This document shows, one piece after another, positions 5,985 through 14,287 of a stretch of DNA of 64,000 nt. Source of the stretch: an uncultured Roseburia sp. (lineage in GTDB: Bacteria; Bacillota; Clostridia; Lachnospirales; Lachnospiraceae). The stretch lies in assembly GCA_934317215.1 (NCBI GenBank), contig CAKREH010000008.1:50746-114745 (forward strand), written 5' to 3'. The translations under genes and the position numbers were made by a program. Within the stretch, counting starts at the first letter, position 1. Every line of letters starts with the position of its first letter. The notes under the pieces were generated by a model. It saw only the letters and a program-made list of their open reading frames with translations. It was not told the origin of the DNA and did not search any database.

Positions 5985-8858
5985 TCAGTCATTTACACCA
6001 TTTGAAGTAGCATTAATGTTTTCGGCCTGACCGTTTAACAGAGAATCAGCATCCTCAACTTTAAAATAATATGCGAGGATCTTCTTTGAAACCTCTGCTG
6101 CATTGTGGGAAGTATATCCGTTTGCAATACGTGTTGCAATTGAGATTTCAGGATTATTGTACGGAGCATAGCCGACAAATAATGCATGGTTCGGTCTGGT
6201 CAGATCTTCCTGCGCCGTACCTGTTTTCCCGGCGGCCTCGATCGGAAATCCATTAAATTCTTTTGTATTTTGTACTACCATACGCATACCGGTATGAATT
6301 GCATCCCAGTCACTGTTACTTAGTACATCCACGGTATTGCGAATTTCCGGTTCGTATTGTTTTAATGTATTCCCGTCGGAATCTGTTACTTTGTTCAAAA
6401 GCGTATAATTATATACAGTACCACTGTTTGCGACAGCGGTAACATATCTGGCAAGCTGTACTGTGGAGTAGTTATTATTACTCTGTCCAATAGCAGCCAT
6501 GACAGGGAAACTGTCAGCAACCTGTGGCTTGCTCTCCTCAATTTCTACTCCTGTTGTGTCATTCAGACCATAAAGTGAGGCATATTTCTGAATTTTTTCA
6601 ATACCATTTTCTGCAGCGTCATTATTATAACTCATTGCATAGTTATTAGTACTGAGACGATAACCAACCTCATAGAAAAAGTAGTTACAGGAATCCCTGA
6701 GCGCCTCAGACACATTAATAAGGCCATGTGTTCCATGGGAGGAACGGTAAATCCAGCATTCCGGCTCATTACTTACATTTTTGTACACTCCAAGATCCTG
6801 GATCTGTTCGGTCGTACTGATCACATGTTCCGCAAGCCCCGCAGTTGCTGATACCATTTTAAATGTGGAACCCGGTGCAGTACGCTGCTGGGTGGCATAA
6901 TTATATAAAGGTCTCGCATTATTCTGCTGCAGACTATTGAAATAATCCGCATCAACTGTATTAGCGAGCCTGTTTCCATCATATCCCGGGTAACTTACCA
7001 AAGCAAGTACTTCTCCTGTCTGCGTGTCTGTAATTACACAGGAACCGGCACATGGATCTAAAGCAAGCTGAGCCGGTGTAATCTCAAGGTTTTGGATTTT
7101 TTCTTTGATAAACGCAGCCGGTGCAAGTGAACCCCCTGCCAATCCTGCAATATCATCCTCGTCAAATGCCAGAACATTCTGGTCAAACAGGATTAAACAC
7201 AGTTGTCTTCCAGTTACTGCATCGGATTGGATTAAATATTCATATATAATTTTGGCAAAGCTCGAATCCGTATTGATGTCATTTAGAATATAATCACACA
7301 GTGCGTCATATATTTCTGTAGAATCTGAATATTTTTCGTTCACTGAAAACTTTGTAATGTCGATCCATCCCTTTGATATTGCATGATTTAAATATTCCTG
7401 TGGACCAATGGCTCCGTTCTGCCACTGCAGATAGACTTCGTCGGTAGTATCAATATTTTTCTTTAACAGAATGCCATTATCACGAAGCATTTTTAAAATA
7501 TAAGTAAAATAATCCTGATATTCTTCCGTCATGGATGCAAATGGAGTCGATGCATTTCCAGTAAGTTCTGTACGGATCTGATCTGTTACAGCATTCTGTC
7601 TGCCGGCAAAAATCTGTTGTACTTCCTGTTCCGTAGAGGATGCGCTGTCATCTGAAAAATGTGAAAAATCAATGACATTATTGTTGATCAGTGCAAAATA
7701 GACATCTGTGATCGGAATATTGATATCAGATCCTGGATTGTCGATATTAGAATATACGATTCCGGCAATCTCCTGCTCTAAAAGATTATATACTGCGATC
7801 TGAAAATCTTTGTCAATCGACAGATAGACATCATTTCCTGCCTGCGGTTCTTCATGTTCAATGATTTTTACCGCTTTTCCAAGATAGTCTACATAAAGTT
7901 TTTCATGACCTTTTTCACCTTTTAAATCGCTGTCCATATACTGCTCAATACCAAGTTTACCGACAACATCATTTAAGGTATAAGAATCATCTGTCTCTGA
8001 AAGTTTATTGTATTCATCCGTGGATATTTTCCCAGTATAACCGATAATGGAAGAAAAGTATTCACTGTCGTTGTACTTTCGTATGGTATCCTCTAATACT
8101 TCAACACCCTGTAATTCTGCAGCATGTTCGCTGATATAGGCAACTGATTCTTCGGAAACGTTTGTTGCGATCGTGGTTGCAATATATTTCTGGTAGGCAT
8201 TCTGTGCCATGGAAAAACGAACGACAGTAATCTTGTATGCCATTGCATCTTCATATTCGGTTCCAATCGCATAGCGGCTGCTGCCTGTCAGATATTGCAT
8301 AACCTGTGCAGCGGTTGCTTCCGTCGGTTTAAAATCAAGTTTATTACGGGAAATGATATCAGATTCATCTTCCTGCATACTTTCAAATGAAGACTCTCCA
8401 AACACATCTGCCAGAAATCGTTTCCAGGTTGCGCCGGATTCTTCTATGTTGTAACTGTAATTGCCATTGTCATCCAACGATATTTTAAAATCGTTGACAA
8501 TGGAATCTCCATTGTCTTCAAGTGCGGTTACAACCTGTGCAATTTCCGCATTGATCGCCGCATTTTTTGCTTTCGTAGAACTGTAAGTACCATTATCCTC
8601 AATCGTAATGGAATATGCCAGTTCATTGTAGGCGAGCAGGCTGCCATTGCGGTCATAAATATTTCCGCGTGTACTGTTTAAGGTGCGTTCCTTGACGATT
8701 TTGAACGTATAATTGTCCTGATATTCTTTTCCATTTACAATCTGAAGAGAAAAAATACGCCACAGAAGAATGGAAAACAGCAGAATCATCACAACTGTTG
8801 CTACAACCAGCCGCGATTTAAAAAACATACGGCATGCTTCTTTTATATTATCAAACAA
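5985..8858 (-). CDS. mrdA: Penicillin-binding protein 2 (class B transpeptidase) with large insertion
   Basis: The elongasome peptidoglycan transpeptidase. There is one N-terminal membrane helix (VVATVVMILLFSILLW), then a PBP dimer domain starting at RTLNSTRGNIYDRNG, then the transpeptidase domain with S664-T-F-K667, S723-C-N725 and K878-T-G880. At about 957 residues it is some 250-300 longer than usual. A stretch of about 230 residues (roughly 370-598), poor in recognisable motifs, splits the first strands of the transpeptidase domain (SIDKDFQIAVYNLLEQE before it, GSCVITDTQTGEVLAL after it). I chose TTG 8858, 11 bases after AAAGGAG; an in-frame TTG at 8882 is the alternative. It overlaps the end of mreD by 8 bases. 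Confidence 0.93.
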   Translation of the reverse strand: MFDNIKEACRMFFKSRLVVATVVMILLFSILLWRIFSLQIVNGKEYQDNYTFKIVKERTLNSTRGNIYDRNGSLLAYNELAYSITIEDNGTYSSTKAKNAAINAEIAQVVTALEDNGDSIVNDFKISLDDNGNYSYNIEESGATWKRFLADVFGESSFESMQEDESDIISRNKLDFKPTEATAAQVMQYLTGSSRYAIGTEYEDAMAYKITVVRFSMAQNAYQKYIATTIATNVSEESVAYISEHAAELQGVEVLEDTIRKYNDSEYFSSIIGYTGKISTDEYNKLSETDDSYTLNDVVGKLGIEQYMDSDLKGEKGHEKLYVDYLGKAVKIIEHEEPQAGNDVYLSIDKDFQIAVYNLLEQEIAGIVYSNIDNPGSDINIPITDVYFALINNNVIDFSHFSDDSASSTEQEVQQIFAGRQNAVTDQIRTELTGNASTPFASMTEEYQDYFTYILKMLRDNGILLKKNIDTTDEVYLQWQNGAIGPQEYLNHAISKGWIDITKFSVNEKYSDSTEIYDALCDYILNDINTDSSFAKIIYEYLIQSDAVTGRQLCLILFDQNVLAFDEDDIAGLAGGSLAPAAFIKEKIQNLEITPAQLALDPCAGSCVITDTQTGEVLALVSYPGYDGNRLANTVDADYFNSLQQNNARPLYNYATQQRTAPGSTFKMVSATAGLAEHVISTTEQIQDLGVYKNVSNEPECWIYRSSHGTHGLINVSEALRDSCNYFFYEVGYRLSTNNYAMSYNNDAAENGIEKIQKYASLYGLNDTTGVEIEESKPQVADSFPVMAAIGQSNNNYSTVQLARYVTAVANSGTVYNYTLLNKVTDSDGNTLKQYEPEIRNTVDVLSNSDWDAIHTGMRMVVQNTKEFNGFPIEAAGKTGTAQEDLTRPNHALFVGYAPYNNPEISIATRIANGYTSHNAAEVSKKILAYYFKVEDADSLLNGQAENINATSNGVND

Positions 8859-9369
8859 ATTTGCTTGCACTCCTTTTCTCAATTGCTTCCAGTTTCTGGT
8901 TGATCTTTAAAATTACAAAATACAAAAAAATTGTTATAACCATGGTATAAACCAACTCTGGTATCATTAATTGTAAAAAATAGTAGTTAAAGTCGTATCT
9001 GTTTCGAAAAAGAAACATGATAAAATAAATCAGAAGGTTGCAGCTTAAGTCACTGCCCGCGATCAAAAGAAGCGGCAGCTTAATATCTTCCGGATAAAAA
9101 AGCTTGCGGAACATGCCATTGATGTATCCTATATACATATACAAAAGACTGTAAAAGCCAAGAACACCGCCACCGAAAATATCTAAGATCAGCCCACAGA
9201 AAAAACCGATAAAAAGTCCTTCTTTGCGTCCACACATAAAACCAAAGGACGATGTCACGATGATCAGAAGATTTGGTGATATGGATGCAAAGGAAAGTGT
9301 ATCAAAAAGTGTCGTTTGCAGCAGATAGCAGACGGCAATAATAATAAATACGGTAATCTTTCTTCTCAT
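8851..9369 (-). CDS. mreD: Rod shape-determining protein MreD
   Basis: A 172-residue protein made almost wholly of hydrophobic helices (about five or six), with the MreD family pattern LLIIVTSSFGFMCGRKEGLFIGFFCGL followed by DIFGGGVLGFYSLLYMYIGY; the G..EG..IGF..GL..D core is characteristic. It is part of the elongasome scaffold with MreB and MreC. ATG 9369 is preceded by AGAGGTT. It lies 15 bases downstream of mreC and overlaps the PBP2 start, so the four genes are probably co-transcribed. Length is normal for the family. Confidence 0.93.
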   Translation of the reverse strand: MRRKITVFIIIAVCYLLQTTLFDTLSFASISPNLLIIVTSSFGFMCGRKEGLFIGFFCGLILDIFGGGVLGFYSLLYMYIGYINGMFRKLFYPEDIKLPLLLIAGSDLSCNLLIYFIMFLFRNRYDFNYYFLQLMIPELVYTMVITIFLYFVILKINQKLEAIEKRSASKFV

Positions 9370-9384
9370 AAATAACCTCTGTTT

Positions 9385-10242
9385 CTAAGATTCTGCTGTC
9401 TGTTTCTTATTTAAAATGACAAGAACTTCTTCGATATGTTCAAAATCGACTGCCGGTGTGATGGTACCCGACTTTGTAAGATTATTAGAATCCATGGTAA
9501 GTGTACTGATATAACCGATCAGAATTCCCTGCTGATAACGGTTCGATACATAAGAAGTAACGACTGGATCACCGATGGCAACTTTATTGTCCTTATCATT
9601 GAGATTTGAAAATTCAATGACCATATTTTCATTCATATTCTGTAAACTGCCATTTACGATCAGGTTATCCGATGTGGTCGTAACCATACCACTGACTTTC
9701 ATGGTATCATTTATGATAGCAGAAACTTTTGCATAGTTTGACCCTACGTCTGTGACAATTCCTACAAGACCACTTCCTGCGATCACGTTCATGTCCACTT
9801 CGATTCCATCGTTAGATCCCTTGTCAATCGTAAAATTCGTAAACCAGTTGCCGCCGTCTTTTCCAATGACATTCGCTGCAACTTTATCATAACTTGGATA
9901 TTTCTGATCCAGCTTTAAAAGCTCTCTTAAATTGTCCAGCTCATACTGCTCTAACTTAATCGTATTTAATTCCGTTGTCAGATCATCCACCTGATGTTTC
10001 AGTTCTTCATTTTCTGCCATGACGTCATTTAATTTTTTCAGATTATCTGCTTTTTCACCAATCCAGCTGCCGACAGAATTAATGCCGCGCTGCATCGGAA
10101 TAAATACATATCCGGCGACAGTATTTAATGGTCCGCCGGATATGCCGAGTGTAAAACTTAGTAATATTGCCACAATACATACACCGCTTAAGATCAGCAG
10201 TATATATTTCGTTGGAAGAACAAATTTTGGTTTTCGTCTCAT
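9385..10242 (-). CDS. mreC: Rod shape-determining protein MreC
   Basis: A 285-residue bitopic protein. A short basic N-terminus is followed by one membrane helix (about residues 13-32). A coiled coil (LKKLNDVMAENEELKHQVDDL region, about 66-105) precedes the beta-rich extracytoplasmic domain with VIGKDGGNWFTNFTIDKG and GLVGIVTDVGSNYAKV, both typical of MreC. It links MreB and MreD to the PBP2/RodA synthase at the cell surface. GGGGAAAG precedes ATG 10242, and only 8 bases separate it from mreB. Nothing is unusual about length or motifs. Confidence 0.95.
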   Translation of the reverse strand: MRRKPKFVLPTKYILLILSGVCIVAILLSFTLGISGGPLNTVAGYVFIPMQRGINSVGSWIGEKADNLKKLNDVMAENEELKHQVDDLTTELNTIKLEQYELDNLRELLKLDQKYPSYDKVAANVIGKDGGNWFTNFTIDKGSNDGIEVDMNVIAGSGLVGIVTDVGSNYAKVSAIINDTMKVSGMVTTTSDNLIVNGSLQNMNENMVIEFSNLNDKDNKVAIGDPVVTSYVSNRYQQGILIGYISTLTMDSNNLTKSGTITPAVDFEHIEEVLVILNKKQTAES

Positions 10243-10250
10243 ACTTTCCC

Positions 10251-11267
10251 CTAAATCAAGATCTTACTTTTCATGCTGAATGCCAGATGTTTATATTTAC
10301 TGTCGGAAACAATTTTTACAAGACCACGTACAACACATTCTTCCGGTTCTTCGCAGGTATTGATATCGATGCCTGTGATATCTGCAAACAGTTTATCCAG
10401 ATCATGGATCTGAGAACTTCCTCCTGTAATATAGATTCCGGAATGGATAATATCTTTTGCAAGTTCCGGTGGTGTTTTCTCCAAAATCATTTTGATGGAA
10501 TTACAGATGCTCTCCAGATTGTCTTTGATTGCCTCATATACAACAGCACCTGACATTTCCATCTCGATTGGAAGTCCGCTCACAACATCTCTTCCGACAA
10601 CGATCATCGTGTCTTCATTGCCAGGGATGCCGGAGCCTAAACGTTCTTTCATGCTCTGTGCTGTTTTCTGTCCGATAACCAGATTGTAATTGCGTTTTAC
10701 ATAGGTAATAATGGATTCGTCGATCTTATTACCGCCAAAGTGGAGCAGATCGCTAAGTACAAGCCCGCCAAGTGAAATAACAGAAATTTCAGTTGTATCT
10801 GCACCGATATCTACCACCATGATACCAGTCGGTTCATTGACATCTAAACCTAACCCGACAGCATCAGCGATTGGTTTTTCACATAAAAGCACACTCTTCG
10901 GTTTCATCTTGCTCTTATAGAACATGTCAAAAAACGCTTTTTTCTCAACCTCCGTGATACTTGTTGGTACTGCCACGATAAATTCCGCACCCTTTAAACT
11001 GCCCTTGACATGTGTTTCTAAGAAGAGCTGTATCATGGACTGAAGATTGTTAAAATCCGCGATAACACCTGTTGTAACAGGGAATGTCACATGGATAGAC
11101 TCCGGGGCCTTTTCATACATTGCGTATGCCGAGTTTCCATAAGCATAGATTTCATCTTTGTTTTTTAATGCGATCGTGTTTTTCTCATTTAAGATTTTGT
11201 TGGAAGACTTGCAGTAGATTTTCATATTGCAGGTTCCAAGATCAATACCGTATACGTTGTTTGTCAT
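10251..11267 (-). CDS. mreB: Rod shape-determining actin homologue MreB
   Basis: A 338-residue actin-fold ATPase. The phosphate 1 loop GIDLGTCNMKIYC (residues 7-19), phosphate 2 loop VVDIGADTTEISVISLGG (about 150-167) and adenosine motif IYITGGSSQIHDL (near 280) are all visible. MreB filaments on the inner membrane direct side-wall synthesis by the genes downstream. Homology to MreB/Mbl is clear, although FGGNKIDESI and ERLGSG show a somewhat divergent member. Ribosome binding site GGGAGAG precedes ATG 11267, 24 bases after radC, a gene order common in Firmicutes. Confidence 0.94.
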   Translation of the reverse strand: MTNNVYGIDLGTCNMKIYCKSSNKILNEKNTIALKNKDEIYAYGNSAYAMYEKAPESIHVTFPVTTGVIADFNNLQSMIQLFLETHVKGSLKGAEFIVAVPTSITEVEKKAFFDMFYKSKMKPKSVLLCEKPIADAVGLGLDVNEPTGIMVVDIGADTTEISVISLGGLVLSDLLHFGGNKIDESIITYVKRNYNLVIGQKTAQSMKERLGSGIPGNEDTMIVVGRDVVSGLPIEMEMSGAVVYEAIKDNLESICNSIKMILEKTPPELAKDIIHSGIYITGGSSQIHDLDKLFADITGIDINTCEEPEECVVRGLVKIVSDSKYKHLAFSMKSKILI

Positions 11268-11291
11268 TGTTCTCTCCCTTTGGAACGCGGT

Positions 11292-11987
11292 TTAAACCAC
11301 GATCCTGTTATTTTCTCTGTAACTAAAGTAAGAATGATCTCCGATAATAACATGGTCGGAAAGCGGAATCCCCATCAACTGTCCGCAGGTTAAAATCCGT
11401 TCTGTAACGATATCATCTGCATGGGATGGTTCCGGTATACCGCTCGGATGATTATGGACTAAGATAAGATGTGCTGCATGACAATTGATTGCTGTTTCAA
11501 AAATTTCACGCGGTGAAACAATTGTCTCGTTTGCACTGCCGACAGAAAGCAGTTTATCACCTTTCATGTGGCATTTGTTGTCGAACATACAGACAATCAG
11601 ATGTTCTTTGCTTTCATGACGCAGACGTTCCATATAGTAATCTGCGATGGTTGCGGGGTTAGTCATACATATTTTCGGAGCTGATTTTGTCTGTGCAATC
11701 CGCCTTGACAATTCTGCAATGCATTTTAACTGAATGGCCTTTATGGGACCTATTCCACGTATTTTCTGCATCTTTTCAAATGGAATGTCATACAGATTCA
11801 GCAGATTGCGATGCTCCTCATTCAACAGATTTTGTGCAACTTCCACAGACTTCAGACCACTTGTTCCTGAGCGGATAATCACTGCTAACAGTTCCGCATC
11901 ACTTAAGTGCTCCGGTCCATATGCAAGGAATTTCTCATATGGTTTTTCCGAATCCGGCAATTCCTTTACCGTAGTATTTTTGTTCAT
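11292..11987 (-). CDS. radC: RadC family JAMM-domain protein
   Basis: A 231-residue protein with the two RadC parts. An N-terminal helix-hairpin-helix-like region (LSDAELLAVIIRSGTSG, then FEKMQKIRGIGPIKAIQL) is followed by a C-terminal JAMM metal-binding domain with VHNHPSGIPEPSHAD, the H-x-H-x(10)-D signature of a zinc hydrolase. Despite the old name, a role in DNA repair is not established for this family. ATG 11987 is chosen because AAAGGAAG sits 7 bases upstream; the frame is open a further 12 codons back. It lies immediately upstream of mreB, as in Bacillus. Confidence 0.92.
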   Translation of the reverse strand: MNKNTTVKELPDSEKPYEKFLAYGPEHLSDAELLAVIIRSGTSGLKSVEVAQNLLNEEHRNLLNLYDIPFEKMQKIRGIGPIKAIQLKCIAELSRRIAQTKSAPKICMTNPATIADYYMERLRHESKEHLIVCMFDNKCHMKGDKLLSVGSANETIVSPREIFETAINCHAAHLILVHNHPSGIPEPSHADDIVTERILTCGQLMGIPLSDHVIIGDHSYFSYRENNRIVV

Positions 11988-12041
11988 AAATGCTTCCTTT
12001 CTGCTCTCCCGGGAAGCATACAAAAATCAAATTATATTTTA

Positions 12042-13337
12042 TCATAACAAGTCAAGGTCGACAAGTTTTCGTTCCTTAAGTTTTTGTAAAGATTTCAAAA
12101 TACCAAGTTTTGCGTGATACCATGTCAGTCCACCCTGGAAATAAACGGCATATGGAGGCTTGATCGGACCATCTGCACTCAGTTCAATGGAGGATCCCTG
12201 TACAAAAGCACCTGCTGCCATAATGACATCGCTGTCATAGCCCGGCATTGCCCAAGGTTCCGGTGTCACATAACTGTCGACCGGTGCTGCCGCCTGGATT
12301 CCCTCGCAGAATGCGATCAGTGCGTCCGGGTTGTGGAATGCGACCGCCTGAATGATATCGTGACGGCTCTCACTTCCGTTCGGAACAACCTCAAATCCAA
12401 GTTTTTCGTAAATATTTGCCGCGAAGACCGCACCCTTTAATGCGCCGCTCACCACGGTCGGTGCAAGGAAAAATCCCTGATAAAAAGACTGGATGACACC
12501 TAAGGATGCACCGACTTCTTTTCCGAGTCCCGGAGAGGTCAGACGGTAAGCAGCATTTTCGACACATTCTTTTTTCCCGACGATATATCCGCCAATCGGT
12601 GCAAGTCCGCCGCCTGGGTTTTTAATCAAAGAACCAACGATCATGTCCGCTCCGACTTCAAGCGGTTCCTGCTCTTCGACAAATTCACCGTAACAGTTAT
12701 CTACCATACAGATGACATCCGGTTTGATGCCTTTGATGTAGGAGATCAGCTCTCCAATACGTGCCACGGACAGGGTTGGTCTGGTTGCATACCCTTTGGA
12801 GCGCTGGATCGTCACGAGTTTTGTCCTCTCATTGATTGCCTCTTTGATATGTTCAAAATCAAAACCTCCGTCTGGCAGAAGATCCACCTGACGGTAAGAC
12901 ACGCCGTATTCTGCCAGAGATCCCTTTGATGGGCGGATACCAATCACTTCTTCTAAGGTGTCATATGGTTTTCCGACCGGGGATAAAAGTTCATCTCCAG
13001 GGCGCAGATTTGACATTAAAGCCAGTGCTAAAGCGTGTGTGCCGCAGGTAATCTGCGGACGTACTAAAGCATCTTCTCCTTTAAAGCAGGATGCATATAC
13101 TTTTTCTAATGTGTCACGTCCGAGGTCGTTGTAGCCGTATCCTGATGACATATTAAAGCACTCTGCACTCACACGGTTATCCTGCATCGCTTTGATGACT
13201 TTTAACTGGTTGTATTCTGCCGTGGCATCGATTGCTGCAAAACGTTCTTTTAAGGAATCTTCGATCTTTTCTCCAAATTCATATACTTCTCTTGAAATAC
13301 CAAGGGCTTCGTATTGTTCTTCCATCCACTTATTCAT
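12042..13337 (-). CDS. Methionine gamma-lyase family PLP protein (YnbB-like)
   Basis: A 431-residue fold-type I PLP enzyme of the family labelled 'methionine gamma-lyase' or 'aluminium resistance protein' (B. subtilis YnbB). Evidence: SGYGYNDLGRDTLEKVYA near residue 65, CGTHALALALMSNL around 97-110 where the cofactor phosphate binds, ICMVDNCYGEFVEE (about 208-221) with the aspartate contacting the pyridine nitrogen, and a SLIKNPGGGLAP segment whose lysine would hold PLP. The substrate is not settled for the family. It overlaps the end of miaA by 8 bases and precedes radC. The order mutS-mutL-miaA-ynbB parallels other Firmicutes, where it also follows miaA and hfq. Confidence 0.88.
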   Translation of the reverse strand: MNKWMEEQYEALGISREVYEFGEKIEDSLKERFAAIDATAEYNQLKVIKAMQDNRVSAECFNMSSGYGYNDLGRDTLEKVYASCFKGEDALVRPQITCGTHALALALMSNLRPGDELLSPVGKPYDTLEEVIGIRPSKGSLAEYGVSYRQVDLLPDGGFDFEHIKEAINERTKLVTIQRSKGYATRPTLSVARIGELISYIKGIKPDVICMVDNCYGEFVEEQEPLEVGADMIVGSLIKNPGGGLAPIGGYIVGKKECVENAAYRLTSPGLGKEVGASLGVIQSFYQGFFLAPTVVSGALKGAVFAANIYEKLGFEVVPNGSESRHDIIQAVAFHNPDALIAFCEGIQAAAPVDSYVTPEPWAMPGYDSDVIMAAGAFVQGSSIELSADGPIKPPYAVYFQGGLTWYHAKLGILKSLQKLKERKLVDLDLL

Positions 13338-14286
13338 GACTGATTATTTCCTTTTCTTCTAAAATTGATATCATATCTTTTAAAATCGCTGCATCATCAT
13401 AGCTAAATGCCTGCTTGTCGAGCCAGATCACATCCCGCTCTCTCTTAAACCATGTCAGCTGGCGTTTTGCAAAATGACGTGTCTCACGCTTGATGATATA
13501 GACAGCTTCCTCTAAGGTACACTCGCCGTCTAAATATGCAAGAGTCTCCTTATAGCCGAGCCCCTGCATGGAGACCATATCCCGGCTGCATCCCATAGAT
13601 TTTAATTTTTTTACTTCTTCCACCAGTCCGGCTTCCATCATTGCATCCACGCGTCTGTCGATGCGTTCGTACAATTTTGTACGTTCATCTGTAAGTACAA
13701 AATAGGCAAAATTGTATGGAGATTGTTTTTGACGTTCCGTCTCGTTGTGCTCAGATATTTTTTTGCCGGACAAATGATAAAATTCTAACGCTCTTATCAC
13801 ACGTTTGATATTATTGGCATGGATCGCTTCGGCGGAAGCTGGATCAACTTCGCGCAGCATCCCGTGCAGATATTCTGCACCATGTTCTCTGGCAAGATCT
13901 TCTAACTGCCCGCGGTAAGTCTCATCACACTGCTGCTCTGTAAAATCAATATCATACAAAAGTGCCTGAATGTAAAATCCGGTACCTCCGGCTATGATCG
14001 GGATTTTTCCATCCGCATAGATTTCTTTTAAATATTCTTTTGCCATCGTGACAAAACGCACAACGTGAAATTCTTCGTCCGGTTCCAGTTCGTCGATCAT
14101 ATAATGCGTAACACCCTTCATCTCCTCCGGTGTGATCTTCGCGGAACCGATATCCATATGGCGGTAGACCTGCATGGAATCCGCAGAGATCACCGCTCCA
14201 TTTATTTTTTTTGCCAGTTCCACCGAGAGGGCACTTTTCCCCACCGCGGTCGGACCGGTCAGAATAATCATTGGTTTTTGCTGCAT
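13330..14286 (-). CDS. miaA: tRNA dimethylallyltransferase MiaA
   Basis: A 318-residue enzyme that adds a dimethylallyl group to A37 of tRNAs reading UNN codons. Walker A-like GPTAVGKSAL is near the N-terminus (residues 11-20), followed by ISADSMQVYRHMDIGSAKIT, IPIIAGGTGFYIQALLYDI, NIKRVIRALE and the C-terminal RHFAKRQLTWFKRE, all conserved in MiaA. I chose ATG 14286, 9 bases after AAAAGGA; an in-frame TTG three codons earlier would overlap the mutL stop. It starts one base after the mutL stop codon, so the two are translationally coupled. Nothing is unusual. Confidence 0.96.
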   Translation of the reverse strand: MQQKPMIILTGPTAVGKSALSVELAKKINGAVISADSMQVYRHMDIGSAKITPEEMKGVTHYMIDELEPDEEFHVVRFVTMAKEYLKEIYADGKIPIIAGGTGFYIQALLYDIDFTEQQCDETYRGQLEDLAREHGAEYLHGMLREVDPASAEAIHANNIKRVIRALEFYHLSGKKISEHNETERQKQSPYNFAYFVLTDERTKLYERIDRRVDAMMEAGLVEEVKKLKSMGCSRDMVSMQGLGYKETLAYLDGECTLEEAVYIIKRETRHFAKRQLTWFKRERDVIWLDKQAFSYDDAAILKDMISILEEKEIISHE

Positions 14287-14287
14287 A

